36,788 nt of DNA from Gemmatimonadota bacterium (GTDB taxonomy: Bacteria > Gemmatimonadota > Gemmatimonadetes > Gemmatimonadales > Gemmatimonadaceae), in the NCBI GenBank assembly GCA_021324635.1, contig JAJPIS010000096.1, forward strand, positions 1 to 36,788, written 5' to 3'. Both the position numbers and the translations under genes were made by a program. The notes beneath the pieces are model-generated. The model did no database searches and had not been told where the DNA came from. It saw nothing but the letters and a program-made list of their open reading frames with translations. Position 1 is the stretch's first letter. Each line of letters opens with the position of its first letter. Of the stretch, positions 1-8,345 are shown one piece after another.

Positions 1-250
1 CGGGCGGCATGAATGCCGCCCCTACGATACGACCCCGTTGCCGCGCGCCGGCGACGGCATCGGCATCCCGCCCGTCGTTGCCGTTCCCGGTGCAGGGGCA
101 ATTCGCGACGCGAATTGCCCCTGCACCATCAAAAAAAACCCGTTCCTTTGGTGGCCGCGGGACGCGGCGTCCCGGCATCGGCCCGGGATGGGAGCAGCGG
201 GCGGCATGAATGCCGCCCCTACGGGGGGGCGGGCGCGGACCGCGTGACGC
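1..250. repeat. Cluster of small palindromic repeats (REP/MITE-like), left of the hydrolase gene
   Basis: This gene-free stretch holds two copies of a 20-nt near-palindrome (arms GGGCGGCAT and ATGCCGCCC around GA) at 2-21 and 199-218, each followed by CCTACG. Between them are a perfect 39-nt palindrome at 89-127 and a small hairpin at 158-174 (arms CGGGACG and CGTCCCG). The second copy also shares its upstream flank, in degenerate form, with the copies at 2356-2586, which lie in the opposite orientation. The rest of 250-401 shows nothing beyond the leader of the next gene. REP-like elements of this kind are usually moved by RAYT transposases; none is present here. Confidence 0.75.
89..127. 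repeat. Perfect 39-nt palindrome with 19-bp arms
   Basis: The left arm 89-107 (GGTGCAGGGGCAATTCGCG) is exactly complementary to 109-127 around one central base. An A8 run follows on the plus strand, so in neither direction is the hairpin followed by a T tract, and it is not a standard intrinsic terminator. It looks like a second family of small palindromic element lying inside the cluster of the first family. Confidence 0.8.
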
Positions 251-401
251 GGCCCGCATGACGTGCCGGGCCGGTGCCGTCCGATCATCGGGCGGCGGCC
301 CTCGCGCACTCGCGTGGCGGGCGTAATTTCACGCATCCGGTGCCGGGCACGTGCCGGTCCCCGGACATGCGCTCCCTCCGCCCTCTGGCCGCCCCGCGCT
401 C

Positions 402-2327
402 ATGCCGACCTCCCGCCGACCCCGCGCCACACCGCTCGCGGTCACACTCCTCTCCGCACTCGGTGTTGCCGCCGCGTCCGTCTCTGCCGGAGCCCAGGCT
501 CCGCAAGAACCGGTGCCCCCCGGATTCACCAAGCAGGACTCGATGATCCCGATGCGCGACGGCGTCCGGCTGCACATCGCGATCTACACCCCGACCGCGA
601 TGTCGGGGCCGCTCCCGATCATGCTGCTCCGCACGCCCTACGGGATCGATGAGTACGGCCGCGAGTTCGACAGCTACCTCAAGGAGCTGGCCGCCGACGG
701 CTACATCTTCGTCTTCGAGGACATCCGCGGTCGCCACGAATCCGAGGGCCGGTTCGTGATGCAGCGTGCGCCGCGCGATCGCCGGGACCCCAAGGCAATC
801 GACGAGAGCACCGACACGTACGACACGATCGATTGGCTGGTGAAGCACGTGCCGAACACCAACGGCCGGGTCGGTGAGCTCGGCATCTCCTACGACGGCT
901 GGACGACGGTCATGGCCATGCTGGACCCGCACCCGGCGCTCAAGGCCGTCTCGCCGCAGGCATCGCCCGTCGACATGTTCATCGGCGACGACTTCCATCA
1001 CAACGGCGCGTTCCGGCTCAGCTACGGCTTCGAGTATGCGACGATGATGGAGACGGACAAGGGGCAGGCGCACTTTGCCTTCGACCAGTACGACACGTAC
1101 GACTGGTACCTCGGCCTGGGCGCCCTGTCGAACGTCGATCGCCGGTACCTTCACGGCACGATCCCGACCTGGAACGATTTCGTGGCGCACCCGAACTACG
1201 ACGCATTCTGGCAGCGGCAGACGGCGCTCCCGTACCTCGACCACGTGAGTGTCCCGACGCTGAACGTCGCCGGGTGGTGGGATCAGGAGGACTTCTACGG
1301 GCCGGTGACGATCTACGAGGCACTCGAGAAGCACGACACCGCGCACAAGAACTTCCTCGTCGTCGGCCCGTGGAACCATGGCGGCTGGGCGGATCCCGAC
1401 GGGCGGACATTGGGCGCGATCGATTTCGGTAGTCCGACGTCGGCCGATTTCCGGAAGAACGTCATGGTGCCGTTCTTCGCCTTCTATCTCAAGGACCGCG
1501 GGACCGGCGACTTCCCGGAGGCCACGACCTTCGAGGGCGGGAGCAATCAGTGGCGGCACTTCGACAGTTGGCCGCCAAAGTCGGGAGTGAGCACCGAGCG
1601 GCTGTACTTCGATGCCGGCGGGCACGCCGCCTTCTCGGCCCCCACTCCGGTGGCCGGAGACAGTGGATTCGACAGCTACGTCTCCGACCCCGCGCATCCG
1701 GTCCCGTATCGGCACCGGCCGATTCAGCCGACGTACTATCCCGGTCCGGGAGGGTCAGGCTGGTACACCTGGCTGCTCGAGGACCAGCGCTTCGTCGATC
1801 ACCGGCCCGACGTGCTGACCTACGAGACCGCGCCCCTCACGCACGATGTCGTGCTCACCGGCGCGGTGAGCGCCCACCTCTTCGCGGCGACCACGGGCAG
1901 CGACGCCGACTGGGTGGTCAAGCTGATCGACGTGTATCCCGATACCGTCCCCTGGCAGGCGACACCGGGTATGCCGGGGAGCGGCACGCCGAGCTTCGGA
2001 GGATACGAGCTCATGGTCGCCAACGATGTCTTTCGCGGGCGCTTCCGGAAGAGCTATACCCACCCGACACCGGTGACCCCGGGAGCGGTGACGCCGTATA
2101 CGATCGATCTGCACACACAGGATTACCGGTTCCTCAAGGGACACCGGATCATGGTGCAGGTCCAGAGCACCTGGTTCCCGATCATCGACCGGAATCCGCA
2201 GGTGTATGTCCCGAATATCTTCGAGGCCAAGGACGGCGATTTTCACGCCGAGCGCGAGCGCGTGTACCGCCGCGGCGCCCAGGCGTCGTATGTCGAGATG
2301 ACCGTGGAGCGCGCCCCCACGCCGTAG
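402..2327 (+). CDS. Secreted CocE/NonD-type alpha/beta hydrolase (X-Pro dipeptidyl-peptidase S15 family)
   Basis: A 641-residue serine hydrolase of the CocE/NonD family, which cleaves esters or acylated amino compounds. The start at 402 gives a Sec signal peptide (Arg-rich n-region, then TPLAVTLLSALGVAAASVSA ending AGAQA). An upstream in-frame ATG at 351 would bury that signal and is less likely. The N-terminal alpha/beta hydrolase domain shows the nucleophile motif GISYDGW (Ser163), an acid in WWDQEDF (Asp294) and the catalytic His in GPWNHGG (His326). The C-terminal third is the jelly-roll X-Pro dipeptidase domain. Length and order fit full-length family members. It is monocistronic and bracketed by palindromic repeats. 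The family and catalytic triad are clear; the substrate cannot be told from sequence. Confidence 0.92.
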   Translation: MPTSRRPRATPLAVTLLSALGVAAASVSAGAQAPQEPVPPGFTKQDSMIPMRDGVRLHIAIYTPTAMSGPLPIMLLRTPYGIDEYGREFDSYLKELAADGYIFVFEDIRGRHESEGRFVMQRAPRDRRDPKAIDESTDTYDTIDWLVKHVPNTNGRVGELGISYDGWTTVMAMLDPHPALKAVSPQASPVDMFIGDDFHHNGAFRLSYGFEYATMMETDKGQAHFAFDQYDTYDWYLGLGALSNVDRRYLHGTIPTWNDFVAHPNYDAFWQRQTALPYLDHVSVPTLNVAGWWDQEDFYGPVTIYEALEKHDTAHKNFLVVGPWNHGGWADPDGRTLGAIDFGSPTSADFRKNVMVPFFAFYLKDRGTGDFPEATTFEGGSNQWRHFDSWPPKSGVSTERLYFDAGGHAAFSAPTPVAGDSGFDSYVSDPAHPVPYRHRPIQPTYYPGPGGSGWYTWLLEDQRFVDHRPDVLTYETAPLTHDVVLTGAVSAHLFAATTGSDADWVVKLIDVYPDTVPWQATPGMPGSGTPSFGGYELMVANDVFRGRFRKSYTHPTPVTPGAVTPYTIDLHTQDYRFLKGHRIMVQVQSTWFPIIDRNPQVYVPNIFEAKDGDFHAERERVYRRGAQASYVEMTVERAPTP

Positions 2328-2348
2328 GGGCGGCCGCCAGGCCGCCCC
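2327..2348 (+). terminator. Hairpin overlapping the hydrolase stop codon
   Basis: A 9-bp stem (GGGGCGGCC / GGCCGCCCC, loop GCCA) begins on the last base of the stop codon. It has no T tract, and its sequence resembles the GGGGCGGC palindromes that follow, so it may be a repeat element that also works as a 3' end hairpin. Confidence 0.4.
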
Positions 2349-2350
2349 GT

Positions 2351-2626
2351 CGTAGGGGCGGCATTCATGCCGCCCGCCGTTCGCATCCCGCCCCGATGTC
2401 CGGCCCGCCATGTCGCGCCGTCCGCGTCCCGCCGCCCCGTCGTAGGGGCGGCATTCATGCCGCCCGCCGTTCGCATCCCGCCCCGATGCCGGGACGGCCG
2501 GGTCCCGCGGCCCCGTCGTAGGGGCGGCATTCATGCCGCCCGCCGTTCGCATCCCGCACCGATGCCGGGCGGCATTCATGCCGCCCGCGATTCGCATCGC
2601 GCACCGATGCCCGGACGGCCGCCCCG
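2351..2626. repeat. Four-copy palindromic repeat cluster, right of the hydrolase gene
   Basis: Four exact copies of the 20-nt core (arms GGGCGGCAT and ATGCCGCCC around TC) lie at 2356-2375, 2446-2465, 2522-2541 and 2567-2586. The first three are preceded by CGTAGG. All are followed by a shared downstream flank, CGCCGTTCGCATCCCG or close variants, then a CCGATG-containing tail. Core-to-core spacings are 90, 76 and 45 nt, too irregular and too palindromic for CRISPR. The orientation is opposite to the copies at 1-26 and 199-224. The stretch from 2626 to the kinase stop at 2733 carries only a short tandem duplication at 2713-2754. Confidence 0.85.
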
Positions 2627-2712
2627 TCGTGTCGGTCCCGGTACCGGCGCGGGTGCGTGCCGACGTGATCGCGCGTCCACGGCATCACCACGGCCCCGCC
2701 GTCGCCGTTCGT

Positions 2713-2754
2713 TATCCGGGGCTGCCGGCGAGCTATCCGGCGCTGCCGGCGAGT
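2713..2754. repeat. 21-nt tandem duplication over the end of the histidine kinase gene
   Basis: Two adjacent 21-nt units differ at two positions. Read on the minus strand, each encodes Leu-Ala-Gly-Ser-(Ala/Pro)-Gly followed by a stop codon (TAG, then TAA), so the last six codons and the stop of the kinase gene are duplicated. Confidence 0.8.
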
Positions 2755-5057
2755 GGGGCGAGGGCTTCTTCGACGGCCTGGTGCAGGTCGACGGCGGAGA
2801 AGGGCTTCTGGAGGAAGGACGCGCTCGCGTCGGAGAGCCCGCGGCGGAAGATGTCGTCGTCGGTATAGCCCGACATGTAGAGCACCGGTACGGAGGGCCG
2901 CTGCGCGCACACCGACCGGTACGCGTCCGTCCCCGACCCGTCGGGCAGCACCATGTCCGTGACCACGAGCCCGATCGGCCCCGAGTGGCTGCGCGCCACG
3001 GCCGACGCCTCGCCGGCGCTCCCGGCCGCCAGCACCTGGAATCCGCGCGTTTCCAGCACCCGGGTGGCGAGTGTCCGCACCGCGGGATCATCCTCGACCA
3101 CCAGGACCGTGGGCCGCTCCCGTGGCCCGGGTGACTGCGCCGGCCGGCGCTCGGCCTCGAGCGGGCCGTCGATGGCCTCGCCGGCCGCGGGGAGGATGAC
3201 CGAGAACGTCGTCCCGGTTCCTTTGCGGCTCTCCACCCGGACATGTCCCCCCAGCTGCTTGACGATGCCGTAGACCGTGGCGAGCCCGAGCCCGGTCCCG
3301 TGCCCGGGCTGTTTCGTCGTGAAGAATGGCTCGAAGATTCGGGCCTGCGTCACCTCGTCCATGCCGCAGCCGGTGTCGACGACATCGATCTGAACGAAAG
3401 CCCCGGCCGGGACGGTGGGCCCCCAGCGCGGCTCCAACGGGCCAATGTCGACACAGCGGGTGGCGAAGGTGAGTGTCCCGCCCGCGGGCATCGCGTCGCG
3501 CGCGTTGACGGAGAAGTTGAGCAGCACTTGCTCCAACTGGCTCGGGTCCGCCTGCGCCAGCGTGGCCCGACCGTCCAGCACCGTCCGGACGACGATGTCC
3601 TCGCCGATGAGCCGCTGAAGCATCGGCACGAGGTGGACGATCGTCTCGTTCACGTCGGTCGGCCGCGGGCGCAGCATCTGGCGACGGCTGAACGCCAACA
3701 GCTGCCCGGTGATCGATGCGGCCGACCGCGCCGCCTTGGCGATCTCCGCCACGTCGGCTCGAGCGGCGTCGTGGATGCGTGTATCGTCGAGAAGGATCTC
3801 ACCCAGGGTCCTGATGACGGTCAGGATGTTGTTGAAGTCGTGGGCGATGCCCCCCGCCAACTGGCCGACCGCTTCCATCTTCTGCGATTGCCGGATCTGC
3901 TCCTCGAGCTTGCGGCGGTCTCTGATGTCGGTGGCGACGCAGACAAAGCCGGTCAGCGCGCCGCGCTCGTCGTGAATCGGCGAGTGGGTGACCAACACGG
4001 GCAGCGACGCCCCGTCGGCGCACCGCATCTCGAGCTCGCCGGACCAGGACTCGCCGCTCCCGAGCAGCGGCGCGGACACGGCCCCGGCCGGCGGGTCGGC
4101 ACTGGCCACGAGCACGTCGGCCGCGAGACGCCCGAGCGCCTCGGCGCGAGTCCAGCCGGAGAGGACCTGTGCGCACCGGTTCCAGTACGTGATCCGGCCG
4201 TCGACGTCGGAGGCGATCACCGCCTGGTCGACCGCGTCCAGCAGCCGGGCCTGGAACCGGAGTGCCTCGCCTGTGCGCCGCCGCTCGGTCACGTCGTAGA
4301 GGCTCCCGATCGCGCCGATCCGGCGTCCCTCGGGATCGTAGATCGGCGCCGCCCCGACCCGGACCGCACGGACCGTCCCGTCGGGGTGGGTGACATCGTA
4401 GTACTCGCTGTCGATCACCTCGCCGTGGCGCAGGGCGCGAATGAGCGGCCGCTCGTCCTCGCGCAGCAGCCGTCCGTCCGGGTGGCGGAGCGCGTGCACG
4501 CGATCCCCGACGCGGGCACCGGGCGCGAACGGCTGGCTGCCGGTCATTCGGTCCATGGCCGGATTGGTGATCAGCACCCGCTCCGACGGGCACTCCACGA
4601 CCACGAGCCCTTCGGGCATGTGGCGGATCACGGTCTCCAGCAGCGCGTCGTTGGCGCTGGTGTGCGCGGCCAGCCGGCGCCGCTCGGCGGCGTAGCGGAG
4701 CGCGTGCTCGAGCACGGGGCTGCTCAACTCGCCCATCTCGAGGCAGTCGACTGCCCCGGCGTCGGTCGCCGCCTGGTCGACCGCGGGTGATCGCTCCTGG
4801 GTCAGCAGGATCACCGACGTTGACGGCCAGCGGCGGCGCAGCTCCGGCATGAGGGCCGGCCCGTCGGTGCGGCCGTCGCGAGTACCGAGGCGGTCGTGGA
4901 CGAGCACGATGTCGTACGCGGTACGGTCGAGCATCGCCAGCGCGTCCGGCACCGTCACGGCCCGGTCTGCCGCGATCGCGAACCCGCGCGCGGCCAGCAG
5001 GCAGCGACAGGCCACGTCGGCGCCGTGCGGGTCGTCAACGACGACAAGTGCGCGCAT
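2733..5057 (-). CDS. Hybrid sensor histidine kinase: REC-PAS-PAS-HisKA-HATPase-REC
   Basis: A cytoplasmic hybrid kinase of 774 residues with no membrane segment. In order: an N-terminal receiver (VVVDDP start, phospho-acceptor Asp55 in LVHDRLG, ILLTQE), two PAS domains (roughly 135-255 and 270-390), a dimerisation/phospho-acceptor helix with GGIAHDFNN (His406), an ATPase domain with the N box NFSVNARDAMP, VDTGCGMDE and GHGTGLGLATVYG, and a C-terminal receiver (VVEDDP, VVTDMVLPDG with Asp701, Lys in LQKPF). The start at 5057 begins directly with the receiver beta strand; an upstream ATG at 5144 would add a sequence with no domain. The HDFNN-type H box is typical of two-component phosphorelay kinases. 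No output regulator is adjacent, so the target is unknown. Confidence 0.93.
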   Translation of the reverse strand: MRALVVVDDPHGADVACRCLLAARGFAIAADRAVTVPDALAMLDRTAYDIVLVHDRLGTRDGRTDGPALMPELRRRWPSTSVILLTQERSPAVDQAATDAGAVDCLEMGELSSPVLEHALRYAAERRRLAAHTSANDALLETVIRHMPEGLVVVECPSERVLITNPAMDRMTGSQPFAPGARVGDRVHALRHPDGRLLREDERPLIRALRHGEVIDSEYYDVTHPDGTVRAVRVGAAPIYDPEGRRIGAIGSLYDVTERRRTGEALRFQARLLDAVDQAVIASDVDGRITYWNRCAQVLSGWTRAEALGRLAADVLVASADPPAGAVSAPLLGSGESWSGELEMRCADGASLPVLVTHSPIHDERGALTGFVCVATDIRDRRKLEEQIRQSQKMEAVGQLAGGIAHDFNNILTVIRTLGEILLDDTRIHDAARADVAEIAKAARSAASITGQLLAFSRRQMLRPRPTDVNETIVHLVPMLQRLIGEDIVVRTVLDGRATLAQADPSQLEQVLLNFSVNARDAMPAGGTLTFATRCVDIGPLEPRWGPTVPAGAFVQIDVVDTGCGMDEVTQARIFEPFFTTKQPGHGTGLGLATVYGIVKQLGGHVRVESRKGTGTTFSVILPAAGEAIDGPLEAERRPAQSPGPRERPTVLVVEDDPAVRTLATRVLETRGFQVLAAGSAGEASAVARSHSGPIGLVVTDMVLPDGSGTDAYRSVCAQRPSVPVLYMSGYTDDDIFRRGLSDASASFLQKPFSAVDLHQAVEEALAPLAGSAG

Positions 5058-5154
5058 AGGATGCGATCCGTGGGATCGGGAATGAAAGAGCGGTCTCCGG
5101 GTGCAAACGTCTGGCGGCTGGAGACGCAACATCTCTGCATACAATTAGCGCGCT

Positions 5155-6249
5155 CTAACCCGTCAGCGCCTCGCTCATCCGGGCGAGTCCGCGGTCGAGG
5201 AGGGCGGGGTCGATCCCGAGGCCGATCCGCACGCCCTCGGGCGCACCGAAGAAACGGCCGGGCACCACGAGCGTGCGCGAGCCCCGGGCCAGGCGCTCGA
5301 CGAACGCGCTCGTGTCGCCGCGCCCGAGGTCCACGAACGCCACCGTGCCGGCCGCCGGCTCGACCCAGGACGCCCCGGGCGTCGACGCGACCCAGGCGCG
5401 GAGCCGCGCCAGGTTCCGGGCCACGAGCGCGAGGTGCGATCCAATGATCGCCGCCGAGCGGTCGAGGGCCCGCACGGCGAGGCGCTCACTCGGGTGGGCC
5501 AGCACGTTGTCGAACAGCCCCGCGAATCGCCGCATCCGATCGGCGAGCCCGGGCTCGGCGAGCACCCACCCCACGCGGAGCCCGCCCAGCCCCCAGACCT
5601 TGGTCAGGCTCGACGTGGCCACGACGCGAGGCGACGCCCGTGCCGCGCTCAGCGCGCCGCGCTCGATCAGCCACTCGCCGTATACCTCGTCGACCAGGAT
5701 GTGGAGCCCGTGCTCGTCGGCGAGCGCGACGAGCGCGGCGAGGTCGGACGGTTGGAGCGCGACGCCGGTGGGATTGTGCAGGTGCGACAGCACGACGAGC
5801 CGTGTCCGCGGGGTGAGCGCGCGCCGGACGGCATCGGGATCGACCCGGTAACCGTCGCGCGGTAGCCGGACCAGTGCGCCCACGGTCGCGCCCCAGAGCG
5901 CGGGAAGGTGCACGAGCGGGTCGTATCCGGGGCACTCGACGAGGACGTGATCGCCCCGCTCGATCAGCGTCGCGATCGCCAGATGGTTGGCCATCGAGGC
6001 GCCGGCGGCGACGGCGACGGCCGATTCGTGCACCCCGTAGCGCGCGGCGAGCCGGTGCAGCAGCGGAGGCCATCCGTAGTCGCTCCGGTCGTTGAGCGGC
6101 GCGTCGGGCTCCGCCGGGCCCAGGGCCGACGCGGGACAGGCGGGCACGGCGCTCGACGCGAGGTTGATCTCGACCGGCGGCAGTCCCTTCACCCAGGTGA
6201 GGTAGGGGCTCTCCTTGCGCGAGGCGCCGTCGCGCGCGCGCTCACTCAC
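5155..6249 (-). CDS. PLP-dependent class I/II aminotransferase
   Basis: A fold-type I aminotransferase of 364 residues. The cofactor lysine is in SSLTKVWGLGG (Lys217), with VDEVYGEW for the PLP-ring aspartate, SHLHNPTG for the conserved Asn-Pro-Thr-Gly, and a C-terminal arginine region GVRIGLGID. The chosen GTG start at 6249 lies inside the end of the permease gene (sequence GTGAGTGA, stop of the permease at 6242-6244), giving an 8-nt overlap that points to translational coupling. The paired permease suggests a role in amino acid catabolism or interconversion; the amino acid is not predictable. A longer open frame to 6351 lies wholly in permease coding sequence and is not favoured. Confidence 0.88.
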   Translation of the reverse strand: MSERARDGASRKESPYLTWVKGLPPVEINLASSAVPACPASALGPAEPDAPLNDRSDYGWPPLLHRLAARYGVHESAVAVAAGASMANHLAIATLIERGDHVLVECPGYDPLVHLPALWGATVGALVRLPRDGYRVDPDAVRRALTPRTRLVVLSHLHNPTGVALQPSDLAALVALADEHGLHILVDEVYGEWLIERGALSAARASPRVVATSSLTKVWGLGGLRVGWVLAEPGLADRMRRFAGLFDNVLAHPSERLAVRALDRSAAIIGSHLALVARNLARLRAWVASTPGASWVEPAAGTVAFVDLGRGDTSAFVERLARGSRTLVVPGRFFGAPEGVRIGLGIDPALLDRGLARMSEALTG

Positions 6250-7615
6250 CGGACACCGCCCGGGCGGATGCGTTGCGGGGTGTTGATCGGATGTACCACA
6301 GCCAGAACACCGGCACGCCCAGGAGAATGAGGCCCAGGCCCAGGAGCGCATTCATCGGGTTGGATCGGACGCTGCTCGCCACGACGCACGCCGCGACGGC
6401 GATGAACAGCGCCGGGACGGCCGGGTAGCCGGGCACCCGGAACCCTGCCCGGCCGGCCGCGCCGGCACGCCGGTCGCGCCGTCGGTACACGAACAGTGTG
6501 GCTGCGATCAGGCCGAAGAAGATCCAGTCACCGAACACCACATAGTCCAGCAACTGTCCGTACGTGCCCGACCAGGTGAGGATCACCGCCCACACGGCCT
6601 GCGCCAGGAGCGCGGCCGACGGTGTGCGGTAGCGTGGGTGGAGCGCCGCCGCCCGAGCGAAGAAGAGCCCGTCGGCGGCCATCGCCTGGAGGATGCGTGG
6701 GGCCGACAGGATCGTGAGGTTGACGAACCCGAATGTCGAGGCGGCGATGCCGAGCGCGATGAGCCGCCCGCCGATCGGGCCGACCGCGCGTCGCATCGTG
6801 TCCGACGCGGGCGCGGCGCTTGCCGCGAGCGTCGCCGGGCCGAGCGCCACGAGGTAGGCGAGGTTCGCCAGGAGGTAGGTCGCGACGACGATCGCGATGC
6901 CGAGCGTCATCGCCCGCGGCAGCGTGCGCTCGGGGTCCCGCACCTCGCCGGCGACGTTGTTCGTGTGGGCCCAGCCGCCGTACGTGAAGAGTGCGGGGAT
7001 CAGAGCGACCCCGATGAGGCGCGCGAGAGCCCACGGGTCGTGCGGGGCTTCCCCCGCCGGGCGGCCGCCGGAGCCCTGGGCCGCTCCCGCGATCAAGAGG
7101 GTGACACCGGCGGTGATCACGGCCCCGAGGGCAAGGAGCTTGAGGATCGTGAAGATGTTTTGCGTCGTCGCGCCGGCGCGGATGCCGTAGTAGTTCACGG
7201 CCGTGAGGAGCAGGATGCTGCCGACGGCGAGCGGCCGGACACCCCCCGGCGGGAGGCCCGCGAGGACGGCGCTGTATCGGGCGAAGGTCACCGCCACCGC
7301 GGCCATACCGCCCGTGTTGATGATGACGAGAAAGGTCCAGCCGTAGAGGAAGGCCGGCAGAGGTCCGAAGGCCTCCTTGAGGTAGACGTATCCCCCGCCG
7401 GCGTCGGGCCGTCGGCCTCCGAGCTCGGCGAACGACAGCGCGCCGGCGATCGCGATCAGGCCACCCAGTCCCCACACGAGGAGGATGAGCGCCGCACTGT
7501 GCGCGCGCTGTGCGACGACCGCCGGATTGAGGAAGATGCCGCCGCCAATGATGCCGCCGACAGTCACCATCGCGGCGTCGAACGTTCCGAGGCGGCGCGC
7601 GTACCCGATACCCAT
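6242..7615 (-). CDS. APC-superfamily amino acid permease
   Basis: A 457-residue integral membrane transporter of the amino acid-polyamine-organocation family, expected to have 12 membrane helices. The TM1 signature GGIIGGGIFLNP is the unwound substrate-binding segment of APC carriers. The long loop ADAGGGYVYLKEAFG after TM2, and YGGWAHTNNVAGEVRDPERT in TM6 and after it, match the L-type amino acid transporter branch. The start at 7615 (MGIGYARRLGTFDA) places a short cytoplasmic tail before TM1; the open frame continues upstream to 7747 with an Arg/Pro-rich sequence unlike the family. First gene of a two-gene unit with the aminotransferase. Confidence 0.92.
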   Translation of the reverse strand: MGIGYARRLGTFDAAMVTVGGIIGGGIFLNPAVVAQRAHSAALILLVWGLGGLIAIAGALSFAELGGRRPDAGGGYVYLKEAFGPLPAFLYGWTFLVIINTGGMAAVAVTFARYSAVLAGLPPGGVRPLAVGSILLLTAVNYYGIRAGATTQNIFTILKLLALGAVITAGVTLLIAGAAQGSGGRPAGEAPHDPWALARLIGVALIPALFTYGGWAHTNNVAGEVRDPERTLPRAMTLGIAIVVATYLLANLAYLVALGPATLAASAAPASDTMRRAVGPIGGRLIALGIAASTFGFVNLTILSAPRILQAMAADGLFFARAAALHPRYRTPSAALLAQAVWAVILTWSGTYGQLLDYVVFGDWIFFGLIAATLFVYRRRDRRAGAAGRAGFRVPGYPAVPALFIAVAACVVASSVRSNPMNALLGLGLILLGVPVFWLWYIRSTPRNASARAVSGE

Positions 7616-7841
7616 CGCGGAAGAATGTCGATCGGCCGCGGCCCTGTCGATTCCGGACGGTCGACGCGGCGGCGGGCGCCGGGATCTGGCGCGCGACGGC
7701 CGCCGGCGCGCCGCCGGCTTAGCCCGGTGCTGGCACGTCCTTCGCACTACGACGCGGTGATCGCTGCAACGCCGGCCCGGGGCAACGGCCGTGCGTCGCG
7801 GACCGCATCACCATTGCACGACCCAGGGGAGGCGACGACGC
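7616..7841. other. Divergent intergenic region between permease and DUF2252 unit
   Basis: 226 nt separate two divergently transcribed units, so both promoters should lie here. I see no convincing -35/-10 pair. A GC-rich inverted stretch (GCCGCCGGCGCGCCGCCGGC) lies near 7700. Confidence 0.4.
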
Positions 7842-8333
7842 ATGCGGAATAGTTCGGCAGCGCGGGTCGATCCCTGTCCGCCGGCACCGACCGTGATCCC
7901 GGCGCACGCGGCGCGTGTGTCCCGAACGCAGCGGGCCGTTCGAGAGACAACGGCGGCACTCGGTCGGACGGACCCCGCCACACCAGCCTACCGCCGGCTC
8001 GCCGCGGAGTACGAGCAGCGCCTGACCGCCGCGATGGCCGATCGGGAGCGGCTCGGGGCCGAGACGCGGGCGTTTGGCGCGTATCTTCGCGCCAACGGCG
8101 TCCGGCCGGAGCACATTGTCATCTGTCTGCGCATCGCGCTCGAGGCAGCGCGCCGAGCGGCCGGGGGCAAGGTTGCGGATGGCGGGAGTGGCGCGGGTGG
8201 GAGAGTGACCGACCGGACCGGCGAGGGGGAGAGGCGTGTTCCGGGCCCCCAGGAGCCGAGCGCGCTGACGGATGATGCCCTCGCGCGTGATCTCGTCACC
8301 TGGTGCATCAAGGGCTACTACGACGGTGCCTGA
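7842..8333 (+). CDS. Hypothetical protein, first gene of the DUF2252 unit
   Basis: A 163-residue protein I do not recognise. The ATG at 7842 is preceded by AGGGGAGG at good spacing, which decides this start over 7791. Residues about 30-110 are predicted helical and charged (YRRLAAEYEQRLTAAMADRE), followed by a helix LRANGVRPEHIVICLRIALE, a Gly-rich linker (about 112-125) and a C-terminal ALARDLVTWCIKGYY segment. There is no signal peptide or membrane span. It ends 12 nt before the DUF2252 gene, so the two are very probably co-transcribed. Confidence 0.75.
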   Translation: MRNSSAARVDPCPPAPTVIPAHAARVSRTQRAVRETTAALGRTDPATPAYRRLAAEYEQRLTAAMADRERLGAETRAFGAYLRANGVRPEHIVICLRIALEAARRAAGGKVADGGSGAGGRVTDRTGEGERRVPGPQEPSALTDDALARDLVTWCIKGYYDGA

Positions 8334-8345
8334 CCGCCGCTCGCC

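Noticed and set aside
89-150. Intrinsic terminator
   Set aside because: The perfect palindrome is followed by A8 on the plus strand and by no T tract on the minus strand.
285-1715. Long minus-strand open frame (476 codons) opposite the hydrolase
   Set aside because: Antisense shadow of the clear CocE/NonD gene; Arg/Val/Glu-rich with no domain.
2351-2626. CRISPR array from the repeated GGGCGGCAT units
   Set aside because: Only four units, strongly palindromic 20-nt cores, irregular spacing, shared sequence between units and no cas genes.
3243-4790. 515-codon plus-strand open frame opposite the histidine kinase
   Set aside because: The minus-strand frame has complete kinase motifs; this one is a high-G+C shadow.
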